Shown: positions 32,553-41,862 of the stretch, piece after piece
Numbering within the stretch: the stretch's first letter is position 1
How the letters are laid out: every line of letters starts with the position of its first letter
Assembly: GCA_034423135.1 (NCBI GenBank)
Contig: DAOUJC010000007.1
Coordinates: forward strand, 62,001-126,000
Length of the DNA stretch: 64,000 nt
DNA from: JAPPHY01 sp034423135
GTDB taxonomy: Bacteria > Chloroflexota > Dehalococcoidia > Lucifugimonadales > UBA2985
Direction of reading: 5' to 3'
Program-made: the position numbers and the translations under genes
Notes under the pieces: model-generated
What the model was told of the DNA's origin: nothing
The model's database searches: none
The model's input: the letters and a program-made list of their open reading frames with translations, nothing else

Positions 32553-32718
32553 AAGAGTCTAGCCGTGACGAAGGAAGGGCCGGTGAGGCAGCCAAAGGGG
32601 CAGTTGGCCCCGCATTGGGAGGGCACGGACAAACAGCAGTGACCAAAGCCCCTCCAGTCGGGTAGACTGGGCAAGCCGGGGTCAAAGGCTCTGAAGTAGC
32701 AACCCCTAGGGGAAATCG

Positions 32719-32752
32719 GGAGGCCCGTCGATTATGGAGTCGGCGGGCCTCC
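32719..32752 (+). terminator. Strong hairpin terminator of the candidate RNA
   Basis: GGAGGCCCG (32719-32727) pairs with CGGGCCTCC (32744-32752), and four more pairs including one wobble extend the stem to 13 bp around an 8-nt loop. No long T-run follows, so termination may be inefficient or need a factor. Confidence 0.6.
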
Positions 32753-32858
32753 TCGCGCTCGTGGGCGCCGCTAGCCGGAGACACGAGATGTCGTGCGCCG
32801 ATGGGTGACGTACAGGCGAGTGCATGCGCACAGGCCGTCGCCCCTTGCCTGGATTGCG

Positions 32859-32880
32859 GCCCCGTATCGTGGTACGGGGC
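32859..32880 (-). terminator. Hairpin downstream of the nicotinate phosphoribosyltransferase gene
   Basis: GCCCCGTA and TACGGGGC form an 8-bp stem with a 6-nt loop, 52 bp beyond the stop of the leftward gene. The T-run is poor. Confidence 0.5.
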
Positions 32881-32931
32881 AGGCTTTCCGCCGCAATGAC
32901 GGGTTGCGGCGTCAGCGCGCGGCCTATACGC

Positions 32932-34305
32932 CTACCGGCCGCTCTCGTGTTGCGCGGCGAGCTCGCGCCGGAGGCTCTGCAGACCGCGGCTCAGGCGCAC
33001 GGGGTAGCGAACTGGCCTCCTCAGGCGCTTGTGGCGGTCGTCCAGTGCTGCAAACTCCTCGCGGAACCGCTCCCACACCACAGAGAGCGGCGGCGGTGCG
33101 GCCACAGGCTCGCCGTGCTCCATGACGGTCTGCAACAGCGGCTCGGCCTCTGGCTCAGGCGGCGCCTCGTCCGCAAGCGCGAGAACGTCGCCGCGGAGCT
33201 TTCCGGCGGCGTCGCGAAGGCGGAAGACCTGCTTCTCTCCCGGCAGAGTCTCCTTGCCCTCGCTCAGCTTGCGCACGGCGCGGCCGCCGTAGCGAACCAG
33301 CTTGTAGGCCGCGTCCAGCCACGGCGCATCGCCCGATACTGCCATGCGAGTGCCCACACCGAAGGTGTCAATCGGCGCGCCGCCTCGCACCAGCGAGTCA
33401 ACGGAGAACTCGTCGAGGCCGCCGCTTGCCAGGATGCGCACGTATTGCAGTCTCGCGTCGTCAAGGATGCGGCGGACCTCGCGGCTGAGTTGCAGAAGGT
33501 CGCCGCTGTCCAGCCGAACGGCCCGCAAGCGGTGTCCGCGCTCCTCCATCTCGTGTCCCACCGTCGCCGCCTTGTGCGCAGCCGCGACGGTGTCGTACGT
33601 GTCGATGAGGAGCACGGTGTCGTCCGGAAAGCTCTCGGCGTAGGCTCGGAAGGCGTCAATCTCGCTCTCGAAGCTGGTGACGTAGGAGTGGGCCATGGTG
33701 CCGGCGATGGGCAGGCCATAGGCGGCGCCCGCGAGTACGTTGCTTGTGGACGCGAAACCGGCAATGTGGCTGCTGCGGGCGGCCTTCATGCCCGCGTCGG
33801 TGCCGTGCGCACGCCGCAGCGAGAAATCGACGAGGGCGCGGCCGCGGGCGGCCCAGGTGCATCTAGCCGCTTTGGTGGCGATGAGGCTCTGGAGGTTGAT
33901 CTGGTTGATGACCAGGGTCTCGATGATCTGTGCCTCGATGATGGGGGCTGTGACCTCCAAAACAGGCTCGTGGTGGAAGTATAGCCGCCCCTCCGGCACT
34001 GCCCGCACGCGGCCGGTGAAGCGCAGGCCGCCCAGAAAGTCCAGGAAGTCTGGCGTGAACTGGCCCGTAGAGCACAGGTAGTCGATTGCGGATGGGCCGA
34101 ATCGGAATTCGTGGAGGTAGCGCAGCACGTCCTCAAGCCCCGCGGACACGAGGTACGAGCGCTTGACCCGCGACGGCCTCACTAACAGGCTGAACGAGGC
34201 CTCGGCAGACATGCCCTGCCGGAAGTAGCTCTGGGCCATAGTCAGCTCGTAGAGATCCGTGAACAGGGCCGCTTCGTCTGCGGTCAGTGCGCCGGGCGAT
34301 TGCAT
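32932..34305 (-). CDS. pncB: Nicotinate phosphoribosyltransferase
   Basis: The 457-residue enzyme makes nicotinate mononucleotide from nicotinate and PRPP, the Preiss-Handler salvage route to NAD. Blocks visible are LFTDLYELTMAQSYF at the N-terminus, FSLRRAHGTDAGMKAARSS (region of the phosphorylated His) and VRLDSGDLLQLS. GGAPIDTFGVGTRMA follows. It stands alone, divergent from the SbcC-like gene. The N-terminal family variant is the type with the short DLYELTMAQ start common in non-proteobacteria. Confidence 0.94.
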   Translation of the reverse strand: MQSPGALTADEAALFTDLYELTMAQSYFRQGMSAEASFSLLVRPSRVKRSYLVSAGLEDVLRYLHEFRFGPSAIDYLCSTGQFTPDFLDFLGGLRFTGRVRAVPEGRLYFHHEPVLEVTAPIIEAQIIETLVINQINLQSLIATKAARCTWAARGRALVDFSLRRAHGTDAGMKAARSSHIAGFASTSNVLAGAAYGLPIAGTMAHSYVTSFESEIDAFRAYAESFPDDTVLLIDTYDTVAAAHKAATVGHEMEERGHRLRAVRLDSGDLLQLSREVRRILDDARLQYVRILASGGLDEFSVDSLVRGGAPIDTFGVGTRMAVSGDAPWLDAAYKLVRYGGRAVRKLSEGKETLPGEKQVFRLRDAAGKLRGDVLALADEAPPEPEAEPLLQTVMEHGEPVAAPPPLSVVWERFREEFAALDDRHKRLRRPVRYPVRLSRGLQSLRRELAAQHESGR

Positions 34306-34497
34306 AGGGTGAGTGTCCTCCCAGTGGCTTGGTCGCGGGCCCCGCTACATGGCAGGGCAACCCGTACCCACAGTTTAGGCTTCACCAGAACGTTCGTCAA
34401 AGGCGGCTCGTCCGGCTATTGCAATTGACGGCGGATGTGTGCTCATAATTCGGCTTGAGCCGCCTGCGCCTCAATCGGCAGAGGACTCGGTGACGAA

Positions 34498-37266
34498 GTG
34501 ATACCCGTACGTCTCTCCGTAAGAAACTTCCTGTCGTATCGTGACGGCGCCCCGACGCTGGACCTGGAGGGCGTTCACGTGGCCTGCCTGTGCGGCGACA
34601 ACGGCCACGGCAAATCTGCGCTCCTGGACGCGATAACGTGGGCGCTCTGGGGCAAGTCCCGCGCCGGCGCGCAGGAAGACCTGATCTACCAGGGCGAAAG
34701 CGAGATGCAGGTGGAGCTCGAGTTTCTGGTCGGCGACGGCCTGTACCGCGTGTCCAGGCGGCACGGGCGCGCAGGACGCGGGCGACAGGGTTCGACGCTC
34801 CTGGAGCTGTTCCTCCTCAATGGCGACACGGTGCAGCCCATCTCCGGGAGCGGCGTGCGTGAGACGGAGCAGCGCATCGCCTCGCTGCTGCGAATGTCCT
34901 ACGACACATTCGTGAACAGCGCCTTCATCATGCAGGGCAAGTCCAACATGTTCACGAACAGCACTCCGACCAAGCGCAAGGAAGTCCTCGGTGAGGTGCT
35001 GGACCTTTCAAGGTACGAGGGCATTTCAGTGCGTGCCCGCCAGGAGGCCAGGGAGCAGGGCGGCGAGTCACTGAGGCTGGATGCTCAGATCGAACAGATC
35101 GACCGGGAGGTCTCGCAGAAAGACGAGCACACGCAACGCCTGTCCGTCGTCGAGGCACAGTTGGAGGTGGTGGGTCGAGAGGAGGCGGAGCGGCAGGCTC
35201 TGGTGGACTCGCTGCAGGAACGGCTGCGCAAGCTGGAGGACGCGCGCGCTGAGCTGGAGAGACTTGAGGCAGAGACGGAACGCATCAACAGCGAGGTCAC
35301 TACGCGCAAGCAACGTGAGCAGGACGCCGGGCGGCAGCTTGAGGAAGCGCGAGGGCGCTCCGAAAGCCTGCCCGTTCTGCAAACTGATGCGCAGCACGCT
35401 GCGGCCGCAGTAGAGCAGCTGTCCCAGCGGTCGGCGGCGATGGATGAGCTTGACGAGCGTATACGGGACACTCGAGCCGCTGAGCAGGAGTTGCGAGATG
35501 CAGCCGCATCAACGGCACAGGAGATCATCACGCTTGAGGCTTCGCAACGCGAGCTTGATCTCCGCGAGCGAGAGGAGAGCCGCATACAGGCTGAGATCGA
35601 CAGGCAGGAGCAGCAGGCCGCGGAGCGCGAGCGTCGCGTGGTGGAACTGCGCTCCAGGGCGGACGCGCTACCGGATCTGGAGATGGACGCCGCAGCGGAG
35701 AGGACACGCGTTGAGCAGCTAACCGCGCCATCCGCGGAGATAGACGACCTCAGGGCGCAGTCTCAGGCGCTGCAGGCCCGCGTGCACTTCCTCAGGGAGG
35801 AGAACGGCTCGCTGAGGCACGAGATGGAGGACCTCAGGGCCAAGAAGGACATGCTGGAGGCCTCCGCGACGCCTGAGGGTGAGGGCGCCACCTGCCCGCT
35901 TTGCGGCACCGCCCTTGCGGAGGATGGCTGCCTCCGCCTTGCCGCGAGCTACGAGTCGGAAGGGAAGGCCCTGGCAGGCAAGTTTCGCGAGAACGAAGCA
36001 GAGGCGCACGACGCTGAACAGAAGCGCGCCAGCTTGGAGCGGGAGCTTGACTCCCTGGAGCAGCAGCGCCAGAGTGACCTGCGCAGCTCGCAGGCAACCC
36101 TGGAGAGCCTGACGCGGAGCGTGGCTGATGCGCGGAGCGCGGCCGATGAAGCCGAGCGGCTGGCGGTCTCTCGCGACGCGGAGGACGCGGCGCTTGAGAC
36201 GAACCGGCTGCGGCTGGCTGAGACGCAGGCGGCGATGCCGCGCCTACGGCAGGATCTGGCCGCTCTGGACGGCGCACGCGCCCGGCACAAGCAGAATGAG
36301 GCCGCGATCCGTGAGTCGGAGGCCGAGAGAACGCGGCTGGAGCAGGGCCTGGACGCCATGGCGCAGGAGCGCCGCGATGAGTTGGCCGACGCACAGAGAC
36401 GCCGTGACGAGGTCACGCACGAACTGGCGGACGCTACGGCCGCAGCGGGAATGCTCGACCGGCTGACTGAGTGGCACAAGGACGCGGTCGCGCTACTGGA
36501 GGAGGCACGCTCGCGGCTCAAGGAGCAGCTGGACGCCATGCCGTCGCTCAGGGAGGCGTCCGCGGGGCTGCCCGCCTCCATCGAGGAGCACGAGGCGGCG
36601 CGCTCCAGCCTGGCCGAGACCATCAGCCGGCGTGACGAGCTTCGCACGCATCGAGCCGAGGAGCAGGCGTGGCTCAGGCGATGTAGTGAGCTGGAAGGAG
36701 AGAGCGAGGGACTGCTCGCCGCTCGAAATGCGGCTTCCAACCGGCAGGGCGTGTACGAACAACTGGCCGCGGCGTTCGGCAAGGGCGGCATTCAGGCGCT
36801 GCTCATCGATCATGCGATACCGGAGCTTGAGACCTACGCCAACGAAATCCTGGGCCGCGTGACCGAGCACCGAATGAGCCTGAAGCTGGTGACGCAGGAA
36901 CCAAGGCGCGGCGGCGGAGACCCGCGGGAAACGCTGAACATACTAATCGCCGACGAATTGGGCACGCGCAGCTACGAGACGTACAGCGGCGGCGAGGCGT
37001 TTCGCATCGACTTTGCGCTGCGAATCGCGCTGTCGCGGTTGCTGGCGCACCGGTCGGGCGCACCGCTGCCCACGCTGTTCATCGACGAGGGGTTCGGCAG
37101 CCAGGACGCCGCGGGTCTTGAGAGACTGGTGGAGGCGATACAGGCCATTCAGGACGATTTCCAGAAGATTCTGGTCATCACGCATATAGAGGAGCTGAAG
37201 GACAGGTTCCCGGTGCGTATTGAGGTGACCAAGACCCTTGCGGGATCGACGTTCAGTATGAGCTAG
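34498..37266 (+). CDS. SbcC/Rad50-type SMC-like ATPase
   Basis: The 922-residue protein has an N-terminal Walker A (GDNGHGKSALLDAI, residues 33-46), long coiled coils and a zinc hook CPLC at residues 466-469. The C-terminus has the ABC signature SGGEAFRIDFALRIALSRLL and Walker B LFIDEGFGSQD. This is the architecture of SbcC/Rad50, which with the SbcD/Mre11 nuclease processes DNA ends. It starts at GTG 34498. No sbcD gene is adjacent; the next genes are a methyltransferase and purine salvage, so the partner must be elsewhere. Confidence 0.92.
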   Translation: MIPVRLSVRNFLSYRDGAPTLDLEGVHVACLCGDNGHGKSALLDAITWALWGKSRAGAQEDLIYQGESEMQVELEFLVGDGLYRVSRRHGRAGRGRQGSTLLELFLLNGDTVQPISGSGVRETEQRIASLLRMSYDTFVNSAFIMQGKSNMFTNSTPTKRKEVLGEVLDLSRYEGISVRARQEAREQGGESLRLDAQIEQIDREVSQKDEHTQRLSVVEAQLEVVGREEAERQALVDSLQERLRKLEDARAELERLEAETERINSEVTTRKQREQDAGRQLEEARGRSESLPVLQTDAQHAAAAVEQLSQRSAAMDELDERIRDTRAAEQELRDAAASTAQEIITLEASQRELDLREREESRIQAEIDRQEQQAAERERRVVELRSRADALPDLEMDAAAERTRVEQLTAPSAEIDDLRAQSQALQARVHFLREENGSLRHEMEDLRAKKDMLEASATPEGEGATCPLCGTALAEDGCLRLAASYESEGKALAGKFRENEAEAHDAEQKRASLERELDSLEQQRQSDLRSSQATLESLTRSVADARSAADEAERLAVSRDAEDAALETNRLRLAETQAAMPRLRQDLAALDGARARHKQNEAAIRESEAERTRLEQGLDAMAQERRDELADAQRRRDEVTHELADATAAAGMLDRLTEWHKDAVALLEEARSRLKEQLDAMPSLREASAGLPASIEEHEAARSSLAETISRRDELRTHRAEEQAWLRRCSELEGESEGLLAARNAASNRQGVYEQLAAAFGKGGIQALLIDHAIPELETYANEILGRVTEHRMSLKLVTQEPRRGGGDPRETLNILIADELGTRSYETYSGGEAFRIDFALRIALSRLLAHRSGAPLPTLFIDEGFGSQDAAGLERLVEAIQAIQDDFQKILVITHIEELKDRFPVRIEVTKTLAGSTFSMS

Positions 37267-37278
37267 GGGGAGACGGAG

Positions 37279-38034
37279 TTGGCATCTGAGGAAGCAACGA
37301 GCGACAGCCCGAGGCTGTACACGGACCTTGCCGGCTGGTTCCACCTGCTCACCGCTCCACATGAGTACCGCGAGGAAGCGGAGTACAGCGTCGAGCGCAT
37401 CCTGGAGGCTGCGTCCGGCCCCGTGCGCACCGTGCTAGAGCTGGGCTCCGGCGGTGGAAACAACGCCCTTCACATGAAGCGGCAGTTCGAAATGACCCTC
37501 TCTGACCTGTCGTCTGAGATGCTCGAGGTCAGCCGAGGCATCAACCCGGAGCTCCGGCACGTTCAGGGCGACATGTGCACTCTGAGGCTCGATGGCCCGA
37601 AGTTCGATGCTGTGTTCGTGCACGACGCGGTCGGCTATCTGACCACTGAGGACGACGTGCGAGCCATGGCAGCGACGGCCGCCTACCACTGCCGGCTGGG
37701 CGGAGCCGTCCTCGTGCTGCCGGACCACGTGAGCGAGCTGTTCGCTCCGCCTTACACGGAGCACGGCGGCCACGATGGGCCTGACGGGAGCGGCCTGCGC
37801 TACCTCATGTGGTCAACGGATCCGGACCCTTCGGACACCACCTACCTGGCGGACTTCGCGTACCTGCTCCACCACCCCGACGGCACGGTCAGCGTTGAGC
37901 GCGACAGGCATGTGCTGGGCATATTTCCGGAATCGACGTGGGTCAGCGCTCTCCACGAAGCCGGATTTGACGTCAACGCGCTCACGTGTCCCTGGGGGAG
38001 GCGCGTGTTCGCCGGAACCAGGCGCGCGGAATAG
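37279..38034 (+). CDS. Class I SAM-dependent methyltransferase
   Basis: The 251-residue Rossmann methyltransferase has the SAM loop VLELGSGGGNNALHMKR, then LSDLSSEMLEVSR and VQGDMCTLRLDGPKFDAVF. The long C-terminal half with WSTDPDPSDTTYLADFAYLL is typical of methyltransferases of unassigned small-molecule or protein substrates. The start is TTG at 37279, with AGGGGGAG about 6 nt upstream, and it follows the SbcC-like stop by 12 bp, so they are probably co-transcribed. The substrate is unknown. Confidence 0.85.
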   Translation: MASEEATSDSPRLYTDLAGWFHLLTAPHEYREEAEYSVERILEAASGPVRTVLELGSGGGNNALHMKRQFEMTLSDLSSEMLEVSRGINPELRHVQGDMCTLRLDGPKFDAVFVHDAVGYLTTEDDVRAMAATAAYHCRLGGAVLVLPDHVSELFAPPYTEHGGHDGPDGSGLRYLMWSTDPDPSDTTYLADFAYLLHHPDGTVSVERDRHVLGIFPESTWVSALHEAGFDVNALTCPWGRRVFAGTRRAE

Positions 38035-38103
38035 GCGTGCGAGAACTCAACGCCCCTCATTTGACAGCCCCCAACTGCCTTGATATATTCGCGGTGAATC
38101 GAT

Positions 38104-38646
38104 ATGAGCTTTGGCGAGAAGCTGGAACTGCACGTTTCCAGGCGCCGCATAACCAGCGCGGTCAGGCGGCTTGCAGGGCAGATCGAGGCGGACTATCCCG
38201 AAGAGCTGCCACTCCTGGTGGGCATACTGAGCGGCGCATTCGTGTTCATGGCCGACCTGGTCCGGGAGCTGCGACATGAGGTTGAGATCGAGTTCATGCG
38301 CGTCTCCAGCTACGGCAGTGGCGTGGTCTCCTCGGGAGAAGCGAAGCTACGCGTGGGCGTCTCCGGCCGGGTGAGAGGACGCCATACGCTCATCATCGAA
38401 GACATCGTGGACACGGGCCTGACCACCGCCTACGCGGCGCGCTACCTGCGTCGGAGAGGCGCAGCGTCGGTGAAGATCTGTACACTGCTGGACAAGCCAT
38501 CGCGCAGGAAAGTCGCCGTGTCGCCGGACTACGTGGGTTTCAGCGTGCCGGACAAGTTTCTCGTGGGCTATGGCCTGGACTACGACGGGCGGTTCCGCTC
38601 TCTGCCCGGCATCTACGAGCTATCAGGAGGACCCGATGGACCTTAG
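38104..38646 (+). CDS. hpt: Hypoxanthine phosphoribosyltransferase
   Basis: The 180-residue PRTase converts hypoxanthine (and guanine) to IMP (and GMP). The PRPP motif is HTLIIEDIVDTGLTTAYAAR, with an N-terminal VGILSGAFVFMADLVREL and the C-terminal YVGFSVPDKFLVGYGLDYD that holds the purine-binding loop. Its end overlaps the adenine deaminase start by 11 bp, so the two are coupled and together turn adenine into IMP through hypoxanthine. Confidence 0.95.
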   Translation: MSFGEKLELHVSRRRITSAVRRLAGQIEADYPEELPLLVGILSGAFVFMADLVRELRHEVEIEFMRVSSYGSGVVSSGEAKLRVGVSGRVRGRHTLIIEDIVDTGLTTAYAARYLRRRGAASVKICTLLDKPSRRKVAVSPDYVGFSVPDKFLVGYGLDYDGRFRSLPGIYELSGGPDGP

Positions 38647-40345
38647 CAGACTCATACGGGTGGCAAGGGGAGACGCCGAGGCGGACGTGGTGTTCACCAA
38701 CGCCCGGATCGTCAACACCTTCACCGGCGAGATAGAGGAAGGCAACATTGCCGTAGCCGAGGGACGGGTGGCCGGCATCGGCGACTATGACGAGGCGGCC
38801 AGGACGGTCGACGTGGGCGGCAGGTATCTTGCGCCCGGACTGATCGACGGCCACTTCCACCTCGAGAGCACGTACCTGCACGTCGACCAGTTCGCGCGCG
38901 CCGTGGTGCCTCGCGGAACGCTGGCCGCGGTCACCGACCTCCACGAGGTCACAAACGTGGCCGGGCTGGACGGAATGAGGTACATCATGGAGTGCGGCCG
39001 GCGGGTGCCTATGGACCTGTACTTCATGGCTCCTCCCTGCGTGCCCGCCACAGACATGGAGACCTCTGGCGCCAAGCTAGGCCCGGACGACATACGCAAG
39101 GCGTTGCGATGGAAGGGCGTCCTTGGCCTGGGCGAGGTGATGGACTTTCCCGGCGTGATACGCGGCGACGAAGCCGTGCTGGACAAGCTGCGCGCCGCAC
39201 ACGGCAGGCCCCGCGACGGCCACGCGCCCCACGTGCGCGGCAAGGCGCTCAACGCGTATCTTGCGCCCATCATCGGCTCCGAGCACGAGTCCACGGAGTA
39301 TGAGGAGGGACTGGAGAAGCTGCGCCGCGGCATGAGGCTGATGATACGGGAGGGCTCCAGCGAGAAGAACCTGGAGGCGCTGCTGCCGCTGGTGAGCGAT
39401 GGCAACTACCACAGGTGCATGCTGGTTGTGGACGACCGCAACGCTCTGGACGTGCTACGCGAGGGCGACGTTGACGCAGTGGTGCGAAAGGCGATCCGGC
39501 TGGGCCTCGACCCTGTTCGCGCTATTCAGATGGCCACGCTCAACGTCGCCGAGTACTTCCGGCTGGAGGGACTGGGCGGCATCGCGCCGGGGTACTTCGC
39601 CAACATGCTCGTAATTCGCGACCTTGAGAGCCTGGACATTGCGGAGGTGTACTACGGGGGTGAGCTGGTTGCGCAGGACGGCAAGGCCAACTTCACTGCG
39701 CCACTGCCGTCCAACGAGTGGATCAAGCGCACGGTGAACGTGCGGCCCTTCGACGTCGGCCGGCTTTCACTGGCGGCCGGCGCTTCCGAGACGTTCCCGG
39801 TCATCGAGATCATCCCGGGCCAGATTGTCACGCGACGCCGGGATGAGCTGCCGAGCCGCAGCAACGGCAGCATCGTGGCCGACACTGAGCGCGACCTGCT
39901 GAAGCTGGTGGTCGTCGAGCGGCACAAGGCTACCGGCAACATCGGCGTGGGACTCGTGGGCGGCTTCGGGCTGAAGCGTGGCGCGCTGGCCACGTCCGTC
40001 GCACACGACTCGCACAACATCGTTGTCGTGGGCGTTGACGATGCCGACATCTACGCGGCAGTCAAGGAGGTGGAGCGGAACCAGGGCGGGCTGTGCGTGG
40101 TGGCCGGCGGCGAGGTGCTCGCGTCGCTGCCTCTGCCCATCGCCGGGCTGCTCTCGACGGAGCCTCTGGAGGCTGTGGCGGCCAAGCTGGAGGAGCTTGA
40201 GCGCCTGGCCAGTGAGCTTGGCTGCTCAGTCAACTCGCCGTTCTCGGTCTTGTCCTTCCTGGCGTTGCCGGTCATACCGGAGCTGAAGCTCACGGACATG
40301 GGCCTCGTGGACGTGATGGCCGGCAGACTATTGGAGACGGGGTAG
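38636..40345 (+). CDS. ade: Adenine deaminase
   Basis: The 569-residue amidohydrolase deaminates adenine to hypoxanthine. AGGAGG 6 nt before the ATG at 38636 fixes the start inside the end of hpt. Motifs include APGLIDGHFHLES (metal ligands), EVMDFPGVI, LNAYLAPIIGSEHES and AIQMATLNVAEYF. C-terminal blocks are VGLVGGFGLKRGALATSVAH and LSFLALPVIPELKLTD. Where typical members read DDRHP and EEGH, this one reads DDRNA and REGD, so residues often conserved near the metal centre differ. Activity is likely but this is worth noting. It fits between MtnP-released adenine and Hpt. Confidence 0.88.
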   Translation: MDLSRLIRVARGDAEADVVFTNARIVNTFTGEIEEGNIAVAEGRVAGIGDYDEAARTVDVGGRYLAPGLIDGHFHLESTYLHVDQFARAVVPRGTLAAVTDLHEVTNVAGLDGMRYIMECGRRVPMDLYFMAPPCVPATDMETSGAKLGPDDIRKALRWKGVLGLGEVMDFPGVIRGDEAVLDKLRAAHGRPRDGHAPHVRGKALNAYLAPIIGSEHESTEYEEGLEKLRRGMRLMIREGSSEKNLEALLPLVSDGNYHRCMLVVDDRNALDVLREGDVDAVVRKAIRLGLDPVRAIQMATLNVAEYFRLEGLGGIAPGYFANMLVIRDLESLDIAEVYYGGELVAQDGKANFTAPLPSNEWIKRTVNVRPFDVGRLSLAAGASETFPVIEIIPGQIVTRRRDELPSRSNGSIVADTERDLLKLVVVERHKATGNIGVGLVGGFGLKRGALATSVAHDSHNIVVVGVDDADIYAAVKEVERNQGGLCVVAGGEVLASLPLPIAGLLSTEPLEAVAAKLEELERLASELGCSVNSPFSVLSFLALPVIPELKLTDMGLVDVMAGRLLETG

Positions 40346-40351
40346 TCGCAC

Positions 40352-41104
40352 GTGCCTGCGCTGGACACCATCACGTTCGACCTGTGGCAGACGCTGATCA
40401 TCGACGACCGCGAGCGCGGCCGTGCGAGGACGCAGCGCCGCCTGGACGAAGCTTGGGAGGCGCTCGCAGAGGAGGGCCATAACTTCTCGATAGATGAGCT
40501 GCGCGAGGCGTACAGGAGCTGCTTCCGGGCGTGCCGCGTAATCCACAAGGACGAGCGTGACGTTTCGTTCGACGAGCAGGTTCGCATGTTCATCGACCTG
40601 ATCGACGAGGGCCTGCTGAGCCGACTGTCTCCCGAGACTGTCGAGCGCATCACCTACTGGTATGCCGAGGCGTTCTTCGACTACCCGCCCCGCGTGGACC
40701 CTGCCTCCCGCGGCGTGCTGGAGGAGATGTCGAATCGAGGGTACCGCCTGGGCATGATATCGAACACGGGCATGACGCCCGGCAGCGTGTTTCGCCGGTT
40801 CCTCGCGCAGCACGAACTGCTTGACTTCTTCCACGTGCTCACCTTCTCCGACGAGGTGCTTCTGTGCAAGCCGTCGCCGGAGATGTTCCACATGACGCTG
40901 GAGGAGCTGGGGACGTCGCCGGATAGAGCGCTGCACCTGGGCGACCACATAGCGAACGACATTGAGGGCGGCAACCGGGCCGGGATGTGGACGGCGCTGC
41001 TCGGCGACGCGGACGGCCAGGAGCGAATTGCGTCGCCGCACGTGCACGTGCAGACGCTTGGTGAGTGGCCGTCGACGCTGGACGCGTGGCTGCGGGAGGG
41101 GTGA
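40352..41104 (+). CDS. HAD family hydrolase
   Basis: The 250-residue protein carries HAD motif I as ITFDLWQTLIIDD (the second Asp of the usual DxD is replaced, FDLWQT). Motif II is MISNTGMTPG, then LCKPSPEMFHMTLEEL with the Lys, and HLGDHIANDIEGGNRAG. It starts at GTG 40352, six bases after the adenine deaminase stop, and is probably part of that operon. Because HAD enzymes are promiscuous, the substrate (nucleotide or sugar phosphate are possibilities) cannot be assigned. The DxW motif I may alter phosphatase chemistry. Confidence 0.83.
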   Translation: MPALDTITFDLWQTLIIDDRERGRARTQRRLDEAWEALAEEGHNFSIDELREAYRSCFRACRVIHKDERDVSFDEQVRMFIDLIDEGLLSRLSPETVERITYWYAEAFFDYPPRVDPASRGVLEEMSNRGYRLGMISNTGMTPGSVFRRFLAQHELLDFFHVLTFSDEVLLCKPSPEMFHMTLEELGTSPDRALHLGDHIANDIEGGNRAGMWTALLGDADGQERIASPHVHVQTLGEWPSTLDAWLREG

Positions 41105-41221
41105 GGGGGGCGATCGCGCGGTGTTCCGGCGCCGTACTGCAATTCACCAAGAGACCTCCCTGCCTGAATCACGGGCATCGGGTGTTGAACCAACCAGCAG
41201 AGGATTGGAGGATGGAGGTTT

Positions 41222-41812
41222 ATGCCTACAGAATTCTACTATGTATACGCACTAAAGGATCCTAGATCAAGCGTTGCGATGCCGTTCTACATTGGGAAGG
41301 GAACAGGTAGCAGGGCCTTTGACCACTTGGTTAGCCCAGACGGGACCAGGAGGTACGTTCGCATTCGGGAGATTGTAGACTCCGGGCACAAGCCATTGGT
41401 GGATATTCTGGTCGATAACCTAACCGAAACTGATGCACTTCGAATCGAGGCGGAACTAATCTCCGCGTTTGGCACAGAGCAAACCGGTGGCCTCCTCACA
41501 AACTCAGTCGTGCCCGTAGGTTTGGGCTCAGAAAGACCCTCCGGTATAGTTGTGCCACACGGAACCGTAGAGCAAGCGCAGCTTGGTCTTGCCATGCTAA
41601 AGGACGCGGTTAGCAAGCTGGTAGATGCTAATTCTGAAGGCTTATCTAACTCCGAGGTAGCCAGCGTCCTGGGACTTCGCAGCGACTACAAGGGGCGACA
41701 GAAGGACTATCTGTCCTATAGCGTTCTAGGTCTGCTCCTCAGGGAGGGGAGAGTGGTGCGCCGTGAAGGGCGTTCTCCCAAGCATGTCCCAGCTCGACAG
41801 CTTCAGGATTGA
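41222..41812 (+). CDS. GIY-YIG domain protein (LEM-3-like nuclease)
   Basis: The 196-residue protein has the LEM-3-like GIY-YIG start FYYVYALKDPRSSVAMPFYI, followed by GKGTGSRAFDHL. A helix with LTETDALRIEAELISAFGTE carries the metal Glu. The C-terminal part (about 120-185) looks like a winged helix. The gene is AT-richer than the purine salvage and BrkB genes around it, and it has no ribosome site of strength. It is probably an acquired endonuclease of selfish or defence type. The target is unknown. Confidence 0.75.
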   Translation: MPTEFYYVYALKDPRSSVAMPFYIGKGTGSRAFDHLVSPDGTRRYVRIREIVDSGHKPLVDILVDNLTETDALRIEAELISAFGTEQTGGLLTNSVVPVGLGSERPSGIVVPHGTVEQAQLGLAMLKDAVSKLVDANSEGLSNSEVASVLGLRSDYKGRQKDYLSYSVLGLLLREGRVVRREGRSPKHVPARQLQD

Positions 41813-41862
41813 GGGGCCGGTTAGCTCAAACGCGAGGCAGTTGATGGCTCTTTTGGTTGCAG

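Larger units (their letters stand above)
32452..32755 (+). ncRNA. Candidate structured RNA of about 300 nt, family not recognised
   Basis: The interval lies between a good promoter (32417-32445) and a strong terminator hairpin (32719-32752). It contains several stems: GGGGC-AGTTG-GCCCC near 32597-32611, CCAGTC-GGGTA-GACTGG near 32655-32671, and GGGGT...ACCCC beyond it. It does not show the hallmarks of RNase P RNA, tmRNA, 6S or SRP RNA. A 25-codon frame with a strong AAGGAGG (start at 32475) is inside its 5' part, so it could alternatively be a small-protein mRNA. Confidence 0.45.

Noticed and set aside
32452..32755. Possible RNase P, tmRNA, 6S or SRP RNA
   Set aside because: None of the conserved sequence blocks of those RNAs could be found on either strand. 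It is kept only as an unassigned candidate.
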